From Achromobacter mucicolens (lineage in GTDB: Bacteria; Pseudomonadota; Gammaproteobacteria; Burkholderiales; Burkholderiaceae_B), in assembly GCF_902859725.1 (NCBI RefSeq), contig NZ_CADIJP010000013.1, forward strand, positions 1 through 64,000: a stretch of 64,000 nucleotides of DNA, written 5' to 3'. Numbering within the stretch: the first letter of the stretch is position 1; every line of letters begins with the position of its first letter. Shown in pieces: positions 35,784 to 43,694 of this stretch. The translations under genes were made by a program, and so were the position numbers. The notes under the pieces are model-generated. The model did no database searches. It was not told the DNA's origin and was given only the letters and a program-made list of their open reading frames with translations.

Positions 35784-36463
35784 GCGAGTGCTCCTTGGCC
35801 CGCCGCGATGGCGCGTTCGATCAGCGCGCGCGAGCCCACGATGTCGGGGAATTTCTCGCCGGCGCGCAGGCGCGCCAGCGTGGTCTGTTCCTGCGTCTGG
35901 AAGCCGATGGCCTGCTGTGCGGCGGCGCGCACGGCGCGGCGGTCCAGCACTAGCACACCGTTCTCGTCGGCCAGCACGGCCGCGCCGGGCTGCACCGCTA
36001 TGCCGCCGCAATGGATCGTGCCGCAGAACTCGCCCTCATGGCCCAGCAGGCGCGTGGTGATGGGCGACGGCCCCCGCGACCATACCGGCATGCCGTGCTG
36101 GCGCAGTTCGCCCAGGTCGGTCACCAGACCGTCGACGATGATGCCCGCCACGCCGGCCTCTTTGGCGGCGTAGGCCATTGCGCCGCCGAAGGCTGCCGTC
36201 ACCGCTTCGCCGGCCCGGTCGATCACCAGCACGTCACCGGGCCGCACGCAGCCCATCGCGTGATGCAGGATGCCGCCGTCGTTGCCGGGCATGCGCACCG
36301 TCACGGCAGTCCCGGCAATGCGCACATCCGGCTGGTGCGCGCGGATGTCGCCGCGCATGAAACCGGTGGTCTGGAAGTGGCCGATGGTGGCCGGCTCGGC
36401 CTTGAGCAACAGCGCCAGATCCTCGGGGGGCAAGGCCTCGGGCAGGGGATGAATCAGATACAT
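35780..36463 (-). CDS. RraA-like protein, catalytic Arg replaced
   Basis: A 227-aa protein with the RraA/CHA-aldolase fold: GTAVTVRMPGNDGG, the PGDVLVIDRAG strand, FGGAMAYAAKEAGVAGIIVDG and the C-terminal VLADENGVLVL. Pyruvate aldolases of this family have an Arg-Asp pair in the VDGxxRD motif. Here the motif reads VDGLVTD, so Arg is Thr115 and only Asp116 remains. That suggests loss or change of the aldolase/decarboxylase activity. It heads the amidase/TRAP operon and is divergent from a LysR gene. Confidence 0.87.
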   Translation of the reverse strand: MYLIHPLPEALPPEDLALLLKAEPATIGHFQTTGFMRGDIRAHQPDVRIAGTAVTVRMPGNDGGILHHAMGCVRPGDVLVIDRAGEAVTAAFGGAMAYAAKEAGVAGIIVDGLVTDLGELRQHGMPVWSRGPSPITTRLLGHEGEFCGTIHCGGIAVQPGAAVLADENGVLVLDRRAVRAAAQQAIGFQTQEQTTLARLRAGEKFPDIVGSRALIERAIAAGQGALA

Positions 36464-36579
36464 CGCGTCGTCTTCACTACAATGAAAAAGGCTCTGAAAG
36501 CCGGTGAAAAAAAGGTATCACGCGGGCTTTCCGGGCCAATAATCAAAGTTTCGGCGCAGTTTGAAAAAGAGTTCTTATC

Positions 36580-37512
36580 ATGCGGATAACCCTAAGCCAG
36601 CTTGAGGCCTTCTACTGGACCGCCAAGCTGGGCAGTATCCACGCGGCCGCGCGCCATCTGCACGTGACGCAGCCGGCGGTGTCGGCCCGCCTGCGCGAAC
36701 TTGAAGGCGCGCTGGAAGTGCAGCTCTTTGACCGCTCGCGCCAGCGCGTGACCCTGACCGACGTGGGCCAGTCGGCGCTGCGTCATGCCGAAAGCGCGCT
36801 GCACAGCACGCGGCAGCTGGAACACTTTGGCAAGGATCGCAGCCTGGGCGGCAAGCTGCGGCTGGGCGCGGATGAGTGCTCGGCCAACGTGGGCCTGACT
36901 GCCGTGATCGCGCAGCTCAAGGAGCACTATCCCACGCTGGCGCTGGAGATGACGGTGGACGTGGGTTCAGTGCTGAACAGCAAGCTCAACGCGGGCGAGC
37001 TGGACATGGCGCTGCTGACCAACCCGGCCACGGGCGACACCATCACCGACGTGTTCATCGGCTGGATGACATTTCACTGGGTCGCTTCGCCCACGCTGCA
37101 CATCACGGCCGATCCCTTTCGCGCGGAACACGCGCGTGGCCATCACATCGCCACGCACTCACCTCCCTCGACGCTGTACACCGTGGTCGAGAACTGGCTG
37201 GCCTCGGGCGGGGTGGACATGTCGGGTCCCAGCACCACCAACTCGCTGGCGCTGATCTCGCGTCTGATCGCGGCCGGCCACGCCATCGGCATTCTGCCCG
37301 TGCCGCTGCTGCAGGACATGCTGACCATGGGCGTGCTGCGCGCCTTGCCCGCCGATCCGCCGATCCCGCCGGCGCGCTTCTACATCTCGTACCTGACGGC
37401 CTCGCACGGCGCGCACATCGATTCCATCGTGGACATCACGCGCGACACCCTCACGCGCCTGAACTTCCTGGCGCCCATCGAGGCCGATCCCACGCCTGTC
37501 CGCAAGGCATAG
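36580..37512 (+). CDS. LysR family regulator of the amidase/TRAP operon
   Basis: A 310-aa LysR protein with winged helix at the N-terminus (LSQLEAFYWTAKLGSIHAA, QPAVSARLRELEGALEV) and a PBP2 domain (LRLGADECSANVGLTAVIAQ). Divergent orientation from the RraA-like gene across 116 bp, with an AT-richer stretch, indicates control of that operon. The ribosome-binding region is weak (AAAGAG). A GC hairpin follows the stop. Confidence 0.92.
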   Translation: MRITLSQLEAFYWTAKLGSIHAAARHLHVTQPAVSARLRELEGALEVQLFDRSRQRVTLTDVGQSALRHAESALHSTRQLEHFGKDRSLGGKLRLGADECSANVGLTAVIAQLKEHYPTLALEMTVDVGSVLNSKLNAGELDMALLTNPATGDTITDVFIGWMTFHWVASPTLHITADPFRAEHARGHHIATHSPPSTLYTVVENWLASGGVDMSGPSTTNSLALISRLIAAGHAIGILPVPLLQDMLTMGVLRALPADPPIPPARFYISYLTASHGAHIDSIVDITRDTLTRLNFLAPIEADPTPVRKA

Positions 37513-37522
37513 GCATGACAAA

Positions 37523-37542
37523 GGGGCCGCTTGCGCGGCCCC
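37523..37542. terminator. GC hairpin after LysR gene
   Basis: GGGGCCGC and GCGGCCCC form a perfect 8-bp stem around TTGC, 10 nt after the LysR stop and upstream of a convergent Bug gene's end. No T-run follows, so termination is probable but not certain. Confidence 0.5.
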
Positions 37543-37599
37543 GAACGGCGTGATGCCATCGCGTGCGGCGCGGCGGGTTCGCGCCGCGCGGCGTGGGAT

Positions 37600-38634
37600 T
37601 CAATCGATCCGCGCGCCTGACACTCGCACGACCTCGCCCCACTTCTGGACTTCGGCATCCACCAGCGTCACGAACTGCTTGGGGTCGGTGAGCTGCGGAA
37701 TCACCAGGCCGACCGCGCCCAGCTTCTCCTGGATGGCGGGCGACTGCATGGCGGTGCGCGTGGCCTCGAACAGTTTCTGGGACACCGGCGCGGGCAGGCC
37801 AGCCGGGGCGGACAGGCCAAACCAGTACTCGGAAGAAAAGCCTGGGTAACCGCTCTCGGCCACGGTGGGCGTGTCGGGGTAGGTGGGATTGCGTTGGGGG
37901 CTGCCAATGGCCAGCGCGCGCAGCTTGCCGGCGCGCACGTGCGGCAGCGCAGTGTCCTGATTGACGAACAGCACGTCGACGCGGCCCGCCAGCACATCGT
38001 TGATCGCAGCCGAGCCGCCGTTGTAAGGCACGTGCATGATGTCCAGCTTGGCGCGTTGCTTGAGCATTTCCATGCCCAGGTGACCGGTGGTCCCGTTGCC
38101 CGACGAGGCGTAGGAGTACTTGCCAGGCGCCTTGTGCACCAGATCGACGAACTCGGCCAGCGTCTTGGCCGGAAATCCCGGCGCGGTCACGAGCACGTCA
38201 GAGCCAAAGGCAAGGATCGCAATCTGGTCGAGCTGATCGAGCTTATAAGGCAGCTTGCTGTAGAGCCCTTGATTGGTGGCGATGCCCACGCCCGACACCA
38301 GGAGCGTGTGGCCGTCGGGTCGCGCCTGCGTCACGTAGGCGGTCCCGATGTTGCTATTGGCGCCGCCCTTGTTCTCGACCACGATGGTGCTCTTGAGCGC
38401 CTTGCCCATTTCCGCGGCGAGCAGGCGGCCGATGAAGTCGGTGCCGCCGCCAGCCGGAAACGGCACGACCAGACTGATGGGCTTGTCGCCCGGAAAGTCC
38501 GCGGCCTGCACCGGCGCGGCGGAAACGGCAAGGGCCACGCCGGCGATCAGCGCCGGCGCCATCGACTTCAGAAACGTGCGGCGAATGGACGAAGCCATCC
38601 CTGCCTTGCGGCATGCTTTTCCCACGGCTTGCAT
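37600..38634 (-). CDS. Bug-family tripartite tricarboxylate transporter substrate-binding protein
   Basis: A 344-aa periplasmic binding protein of the TctC/Bug group. It has an export signal containing SIRRTFLKSM, which fits the Tat twin-arginine pattern. The Bug hallmarks are PISLVVPFPAGGGTDFIGR and VVENKGGANSNIGT, then HVPYNGGSAAINDVL. AAGGGGA lies 8 nt before the first ATG; a second start (MASSIRR, 38598) is possible. No TctA or TctB gene is adjacent, so it may share a distant permease or act in sensing. The ligand is unknown. Confidence 0.92.
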   Translation of the reverse strand: MQAVGKACRKAGMASSIRRTFLKSMAPALIAGVALAVSAAPVQAADFPGDKPISLVVPFPAGGGTDFIGRLLAAEMGKALKSTIVVENKGGANSNIGTAYVTQARPDGHTLLVSGVGIATNQGLYSKLPYKLDQLDQIAILAFGSDVLVTAPGFPAKTLAEFVDLVHKAPGKYSYASSGNGTTGHLGMEMLKQRAKLDIMHVPYNGGSAAINDVLAGRVDVLFVNQDTALPHVRAGKLRALAIGSPQRNPTYPDTPTVAESGYPGFSSEYWFGLSAPAGLPAPVSQKLFEATRTAMQSPAIQEKLGAVGLVIPQLTDPKQFVTLVDAEVQKWGEVVRVSGARID

Positions 38635-38777
38635 GGTGTGATTCCCCTTGGGTGTTATGAAACGGTCTGTCGACCGAAGGGAAAATTAGCACGCAGGGTT
38701 GGGCCGTCAGTAATCACAAATGCCCGCCGAATTGAGAGATTTTTGTTATTACGGGTAATCCCGGCGTGGCTCGCAGC

Positions 38778-38825
38778 TTGACAGGGTGGTTGTAGTGCGC
38801 AACATTATGGTTGTGCAATACAACC
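38778..38825 (+). promoter_or_regulatory. Promoter with overlapping palindromes before marR-gnat gene
   Basis: TTGACA at 38778-38783 is a perfect -35 box with a weak -10 near 38801-38808. GTTG-N7-CAAC (38789-38803) lies inside the spacer. GGTTGT-N5-ACAACC (38809-38825) lies just downstream. The second site is a 6-bp-arm palindrome of the type bound by MarR dimers and would block the promoter, suggesting autorepression by the next gene. Confidence 0.65.
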
Positions 38826-38838
38826 TAATGGACGCGCC

Positions 38839-39795
38839 ATGCAGATGCCCGCCAAATCAATCGACGAAATCCGGTCCGCATCGCGCACCATCGTGCGCGA
38901 ACTGGGCTTCATGCGGCCGACGTTGGCGGGCACCGCCTACTCCGCCTCGGCCGTGCACGCGTTGCTGGAAATCGATGCCCAAGGCGGGGTGGCGGCGGCC
39001 CATCTGGTCACTGCGCTTGGCCTGGAAAAATCCAGCGTGAGCCGCATGCTGGCCAAACTGATCGCGGCCGGGGACATTGCCGAGTCGGCAAGCGCAGAGG
39101 ATGCGCGTCTGAAGCAATTGACGCTGACCGGGCAAGGCAAGGCGTTGGTCAAGAGAATCCATGCATACGGCCGCAATCAGGTCACCTCGGCGATGGCGCA
39201 CTTGAATCCCTCGCAACAGCAGGCGGTCGCGCAAGGGTTGTCGGAGTACGCCAGGGCGCTCAAGGCGAGCCGTGGGGCGCAATCCGCGGCGGTCCGCGAT
39301 ACCGTGCAGATCGTGCCCGGCTATCGGCCCGGTCTGGTGGGACGCGTGGCCGAGATGCATGCGGCCTTCTATTCGCGGCACTCGGGCTTTGGCCAGTTCT
39401 TCGAAAGCCAGGTGGCCACGGGAATCGCCGAGTTCGCGGGGCGGCTCGGCGAGCCGTGCAATGGGGTGTGGACGGCGATTCAGAACGACCGGATTGTCGG
39501 CTCCATCGCCATAGATGGGCAAGACTTGGGCAATCGCCAGGCGCACCTGCGCTGGTTCATCCTGGATGACGGATGCCGGGGCAGCGGAACCGGCCGCAAG
39601 CTGATCGGTGCGGCGCTGGACTTCTGTGACCGGTTCGGTTTCTCGGCGTGCCAGTTGTGGACCTTCAAAGGCCTGGATGCGGCGCGCAAGTTGTATGAGT
39701 CCGTGGGATTCAAGCTTGTGCATGAGGAAGATGGCCATCAGTGGGGCAGCATCGTCACCGAGCAGCAGTTCACCCGCGTCAAGCCCACGGCCTGA
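38839..39795 (+). CDS. MarR-type regulator fused to GNAT acetyltransferase
   Basis: A 318-aa fusion. Residues 1 to about 145 form a MarR winged helix (ALGLEKSSVSRMLAKLIAAG, SAEDARLKQLTLTGQG). Residues about 160-310 form a GNAT domain (GIAEFAGRL, LRWFILDDGCRGSGTGRKLI with the acetyl-CoA loop, and KLYESVGFKLVHEE). Such fusions are a known family whose acetylation targets are mostly unknown. It probably regulates itself and the EamA exporter gene that follows 21 bp downstream. Confidence 0.92.
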   Translation: MQMPAKSIDEIRSASRTIVRELGFMRPTLAGTAYSASAVHALLEIDAQGGVAAAHLVTALGLEKSSVSRMLAKLIAAGDIAESASAEDARLKQLTLTGQGKALVKRIHAYGRNQVTSAMAHLNPSQQQAVAQGLSEYARALKASRGAQSAAVRDTVQIVPGYRPGLVGRVAEMHAAFYSRHSGFGQFFESQVATGIAEFAGRLGEPCNGVWTAIQNDRIVGSIAIDGQDLGNRQAHLRWFILDDGCRGSGTGRKLIGAALDFCDRFGFSACQLWTFKGLDAARKLYESVGFKLVHEEDGHQWGSIVTEQQFTRVKPTA

Positions 39796-39816
39796 TACCC
39801 GCGCGGCCGACCTGCC

Positions 39817-40698
39817 ATGCGCACCGGGCGCGCCGCAATTGCCGCCGCCGCGACGGTGGGAATGCTCGTGGGCGCGGCGATGGTTTCCACAAGCGTGGTG
39901 TCCAGCGCCATCTCGCCCGCAACACTTGCATTCCTGCGCTATCTGATCGGTGCGGCGGTCCTGTTGTTGCCGTTGGGCCCGGCCGTACGCACGACCTTCA
40001 TGGTCAAGGATGCAATTGCCATCGCCACGCTGGGCGTTTTCCAGTTCGCCGTGCTGGTGCTGTTGCTCAACCATGCGCTGTTGACGGTGTCAGCAACCGT
40101 GTGCGCGCTGGTGTTTGCCACGATGCCGCTCGTGACGATGTGCCTGGCGGTGATCACCGGCAAGGAGCCATACAGTGGCCGAGGTCTGGTTGGCGTGTGC
40201 ACCGCAGTGGCTGGCGTTGCGTATCTGCTGCTGTCGCCTTCCGCGTCCGCGGCGGGCGTGGCGCACAACGGCTGGGGGATGGTGGCGCTGGTATCCGCCA
40301 CGATCGTCGGTGCCGTGACAAGCATCCTGTACGGTCCCTATCTGCGCCGCTATCCGGCGCTTGCGACCTGCCGGCTCGCGATGGTTGCCGCGGTGGTGTT
40401 CCTGCTGGGATTCTGCGTGCTCACCTCGCAGCCGCTGGTTCCCTCGCTGAATCGGCTTCAGTGGGTCAACGTCGTGTTCATTGGCTTGTCGAGCGGGGTG
40501 GGCTATTTTTGCTGGTTGTGGGCGCTGGGCAGGCTGGCTGCCAGCAAGGTCACGGCCTTCCAAGCCCTGGGTCCGGTGACCGCCGCGCTCATCGAGTCGC
40601 TGCTGTCGCAGCGGCTTGCGCCGATGACGGTGCTCGTTGCGCTCGCGATGGTTTGCGCGGGACTGGTCATTGCGACACGAAGGCCTGAGGCGAACTGA
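39817..40698 (+). CDS. EamA/DMT-family transporter
   Basis: A 293-aa inner-membrane protein of ten hydrophobic segments in two EamA repeats, for example FLRYLIGAAVLLLPLG in the first and VFIGLSSGVGYFCWLWALG in the second. DMT-family members export amino acids or metabolites. It lies 21 bp after the MarR-GNAT gene, suggesting that the two are cotranscribed. The start may also lie slightly downstream. Confidence 0.87.
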   Translation: MRTGRAAIAAAATVGMLVGAAMVSTSVVSSAISPATLAFLRYLIGAAVLLLPLGPAVRTTFMVKDAIAIATLGVFQFAVLVLLLNHALLTVSATVCALVFATMPLVTMCLAVITGKEPYSGRGLVGVCTAVAGVAYLLLSPSASAAGVAHNGWGMVALVSATIVGAVTSILYGPYLRRYPALATCRLAMVAAVVFLLGFCVLTSQPLVPSLNRLQWVNVVFIGLSSGVGYFCWLWALGRLAASKVTAFQALGPVTAALIESLLSQRLAPMTVLVALAMVCAGLVIATRRPEAN

Positions 40699-40715
40699 AC
40701 AACCTGTTCTATCTG

Positions 40716-40746
40716 ACGGTGACGGCGGCCTGGCCGCCGTCACCGT
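40716..40746. terminator. Bidirectional hairpin between convergent EamA and MesD genes
   Basis: ACGGTGACGGCGGCC and GGCCGCCGTCACCGT form a perfect 15-bp inverted repeat centred on T40731. It lies in the 99-bp gap between convergent transcription units. It lacks a strong T-run on either side, but the symmetry suits a shared terminator. Confidence 0.65.
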
Positions 40747-40797
40747 GGGATTCGCAGGGTGCGCATCATCTCCGCGCACCGTCTGCGACCGGCTACA

Positions 40798-41826
40798 TCA
40801 AGCCGAAAGTTCGTTACGAACCAACTCCGCGCCCGCGCTCAACGCCTTCAACTTGCCGTTGGCCACCGCGCGCGGCAGCGGCGCCATGCCGCAGTTGGTG
40901 CACGGGTACAGCTTGTCGGCATCCACGAACTTGAGCGCCTGGCGCAGCGTGGCGGCGACTTGCTCGGGGGTTTCGATGGCGTGGTTGGCCACGTCGATGG
41001 CGCCGACCATCACCTTCTTGCCGCGGATCAGTTCGATCAGGTCGATGGGCACGTGCGAGTTCTGGCATTCCAGCGACACGATGTCGATGCTGGATTTCTG
41101 CAGCTTGGGGAACGACTCCTCGTACTGGCGCCATTCGGATCCCAGCGTCTTCTTCCAGTCGGTGTTGGCCTTGATGCCGTAGCCGTAGCAGATGTGCACG
41201 GCGGTTTCGCACTTCAGGCCTTCGATCGCGCGCTCCAGCGTGGCGACGCCCCAGTCGTTCACTTCGTCAAAGAAAACGTTGAAGGCAGGCTCGTCGAACT
41301 GGATGATGTCGACGCCGGCGGCTTCCAGTTCGCGCGCTTCCTGGTTGAGGATCTTGGCAAATTCCCAGGCCAGCTTTTCGCGGCTCTTGTAGTGGGCGTC
41401 GTACAGCGTGTCGATCATGGTCATGGGACCGGGCAGCGCCCATTTGATGGGCTGCTTCGTCTGCTGGCGCAGGAATTTGGCGTCTTCGACGAACACCGGC
41501 TTCTGGCGGCTGACGGCGCCGACGACGGTGGGCACGCTGGCGTCGTAGCGGTCGCGGATCCGGACGGTCTCGCGCTTTTCGAAGTCAACGCCGTCCAGAT
41601 GTTCGATGAACGTGGTGACGAAGTGCTGGCGCGTCTGCTCGCCGTCGCTGACGATATCGATGCCGGCCAGTTCCTGTTCCTTCAGGGCCAGGAGCAGCGC
41701 ATCCCGTTTGCCTTCGGCCAGCTGTTCGTCTTGCAGGCTCCAGGGCGACCAAAGCTTTTCAGGCTGGGCAAGCCAGGACGGTTTGGGCAGGCTGCCGGCG
41801 GTCGAGGTGGGCAAGATTTTTTTCAT
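40798..41826 (-). CDS. mesD: Core-MetE methionine synthase, MesD type
   Basis: A 342-aa protein covering only the C-terminal catalytic half of MetE. Zinc ligands are His211 and Cys213 (VHICYGYG), Glu253 (SLECQNSHV) and Cys309 (LYPCTNCG). The substrate loops (STAGSLPKP near the start, ALPGPMTMIDTLYD) are kept. The folate-binding N-terminal half of MetE is absent. Adjacent to a DUF1852 gene, this matches the MesD/MesX folate-independent methionine synthases described in bacteria. The start is set at MKKILPT (41826). The methyl donor is not known from sequence. Confidence 0.88.
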   Translation of the reverse strand: MKKILPTSTAGSLPKPSWLAQPEKLWSPWSLQDEQLAEGKRDALLLALKEQELAGIDIVSDGEQTRQHFVTTFIEHLDGVDFEKRETVRIRDRYDASVPTVVGAVSRQKPVFVEDAKFLRQQTKQPIKWALPGPMTMIDTLYDAHYKSREKLAWEFAKILNQEARELEAAGVDIIQFDEPAFNVFFDEVNDWGVATLERAIEGLKCETAVHICYGYGIKANTDWKKTLGSEWRQYEESFPKLQKSSIDIVSLECQNSHVPIDLIELIRGKKVMVGAIDVANHAIETPEQVAATLRQALKFVDADKLYPCTNCGMAPLPRAVANGKLKALSAGAELVRNELSA

Positions 41827-41852
41827 GGCGATAGTGTCCGTCTGTTTTCGGT

Positions 41853-42833
41853 TCATTGATGGGAGTAGCTGGCAGCCCATTGATCAAGCACGTGCTTGTA
41901 CGGCTTGATGAAGTGCGTCTCGGCAAACTTGCCCTGCTTGATGGCGAGCTGACTGCGTTCGACGCGGTCGTACACGATCTGCGTCAGCGAGTAGTCCTGG
42001 TTCTTCAGGCTGGGTTGATAGCGCTTTCCAGCCGCGGAATTGGCGTTGTAGATTTCCGGCCGGTAGATGCGCTGGAACGCTTCCATCGTGCTGATCGTGC
42101 CGATGAGTTCAAGATTGGTGTAGGCGCCCAAGAGGTCTTCCTGGAAGTAGAACGCCAGCGGCGCCACGCTGTTGGGCGGCATGAAGTAGCGGACCTGCAG
42201 GCCCATCTTCTCGAAGTAGTGATCGGTCGAGGAGAATTCGCTTTGCTGATATTCCACGCCCAGGATCGGGTGGTGGTTGTCGGTGCGGTGGTAGGTCTTG
42301 CTGCTGGAGACGCTGATGCAGATGACCGGCGGCTTCGCAAATTGCGCCTGGTAGGCCTGCGATTGCACGAAGTGCTTGAAGAGCTTGCCGTGCAGGTCGC
42401 CAAAATCTTCCGGCGTGCTGAACGTGGCTTTGTTGTCGTTGAATTCGGGCAGCAGCACGCTGAAGTCGTAGTCGCGCACGTAGGAAGAAAAGTTGTTCCC
42501 CACGATGCCGTCGATGCGCTTGTCCGTTTGCTTGTCGACGATGTTGGTCTTGAGCATTTCGATCAGCGGAAACGTGCTTCCGTCTTCGCCCAGCGTCATC
42601 TCGGCGGTGATGATGTCCAGTTCAACGGCGTAGCGGTCGCCCGTGGGGTTGTCCCAATGCGCCAGGTCATTGAAACGGCTGTCGATCATCTTGAGCGTGT
42701 TGCGCAGGTTTTCCTGGCGGCTGGCGCCGCGGGCCAGGTTCGCGAAGTTGGTCGTGATGCGTGTGCTGTCCGACGGCTGATAGTTCTCATCGAAGCGGAT
42801 GCTCTTGATGCTGAAGGTGAAGTCGTTGCTCAT
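41853..42833 (-). CDS. mesX: DUF1852 protein, MesX-type partner of MesD
   Basis: A 326-aa soluble protein matching DUF1852, starting MSNDFTFSIKSIRFDENYQP. It has RITTNFANLARG, the NLRNTLKMIDSRFNDLAHWD region and the ICISVSSSKTYHRTDNHHP segment. DUF1852 proteins are required partners of MesD-type methionine synthases, and the known pair needs oxygen. It lies 26 bp upstream of the mesD-like gene. A 7-bp-stem hairpin (42888-42907) separates it from the FMN reductase gene. Confidence 0.88.
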   Translation of the reverse strand: MSNDFTFSIKSIRFDENYQPSDSTRITTNFANLARGASRQENLRNTLKMIDSRFNDLAHWDNPTGDRYAVELDIITAEMTLGEDGSTFPLIEMLKTNIVDKQTDKRIDGIVGNNFSSYVRDYDFSVLLPEFNDNKATFSTPEDFGDLHGKLFKHFVQSQAYQAQFAKPPVICISVSSSKTYHRTDNHHPILGVEYQQSEFSSTDHYFEKMGLQVRYFMPPNSVAPLAFYFQEDLLGAYTNLELIGTISTMEAFQRIYRPEIYNANSAAGKRYQPSLKNQDYSLTQIVYDRVERSQLAIKQGKFAETHFIKPYKHVLDQWAASYSHQ

Positions 42834-42939
42834 GGGTGTCGGATGCCAAAAATGCTGCGATAAACGTGAATTCGTTGCCGGCGCGATCAGCGTGTGCTGT
42901 CACGCTGCGTGTTCGACGATCGGTAAGGGTGGCCCGGCG

Positions 42940-43521
42940 TCAGGCCGCCAGGGCTTCTTGGGCCGCGGCGGCGCGCGCATGCCGCGTCAGTTCGACCAGC
43001 GGCAGGGCGCGCTGGACCGCCAGGCCGGCCCGCTGGATCAGTGCGTCGTTCTGCAGGCGGTAGTCGACGAAGTCCTCGTCGGTCGCGTAGATGCCGAGCG
43101 GCAAGGTGCGCGCCTGAAAGAAGCTGAACAACGGCCGCAACTGGTGGTCGATCACCAGCGCATGACGCTGGCTGCCGCCGGTCGCGGCCAAGAGGACGGG
43201 CTTGTCGATCAAGGCGTCCTGATGAATGAAATCGAAGAAGTGCTTGAACAGGCCGGTGTAGGAGCCCCGGTAGACGGGCGTTGCCACCACCAGGACATCG
43301 GCTTGCTCGACCGCAACCAGCTCGCGCTCGACCGTGTCGGGCAACTGCGAGCGCCACACCGCGCCGGCAAGCTGCGGCGCCAGCCGGCCCATTTCGACCA
43401 GGCGGGGTTCGCAGGGAATTTCGTTGGCGATCAGCGCCAGCAACTGCTCTGCCAGGGCGGTGGTCTTGGAGGGACGTTGCATGCCGCCGGAAACGGCGAC
43501 CAGTCGCAGGGGGGGTGTCAT
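42940..43521 (-). CDS. NAD(P)H-dependent FMN reductase (MsuE/SsuE-like)
   Basis: A 193-aa flavodoxin-fold reductase. It begins MTPPLRLVAVSGGMQRPSKT, with the flavin-phosphate loop GGMQRPSKTTAL, then VVATPVYRGSYTGLFKHFFD and ATGGSQRHALVIDHQL, as in MsuE/SsuE. These enzymes deliver reduced FMN to oxygen-using partners. It lies upstream of mesX/mesD on the same strand with a 106-bp gap, so it may supply electrons to MesX/MesD or to a sulfonate monooxygenase elsewhere. Residues upstream of 43521 from a GTG frame are less likely. Confidence 0.88.
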   Translation of the reverse strand: MTPPLRLVAVSGGMQRPSKTTALAEQLLALIANEIPCEPRLVEMGRLAPQLAGAVWRSQLPDTVERELVAVEQADVLVVATPVYRGSYTGLFKHFFDFIHQDALIDKPVLLAATGGSQRHALVIDHQLRPLFSFFQARTLPLGIYATDEDFVDYRLQNDALIQRAGLAVQRALPLVELTRHARAAAAQEALAA

Positions 43522-43694
43522 CTTTGCTTCCATGGAGCCAATCGGCACGAAAGAGGTCGACTTGCCATGGAACTTGCGCGTTGATCAGGTCAACTTGCGC
43601 AGCACAGCGGCAAACAAAGAATGCAATGCTAAAGATCAATATCCATGACGTAAAATGGTTTTATTTCACAAATCCATGAATCTGGATCATATAA

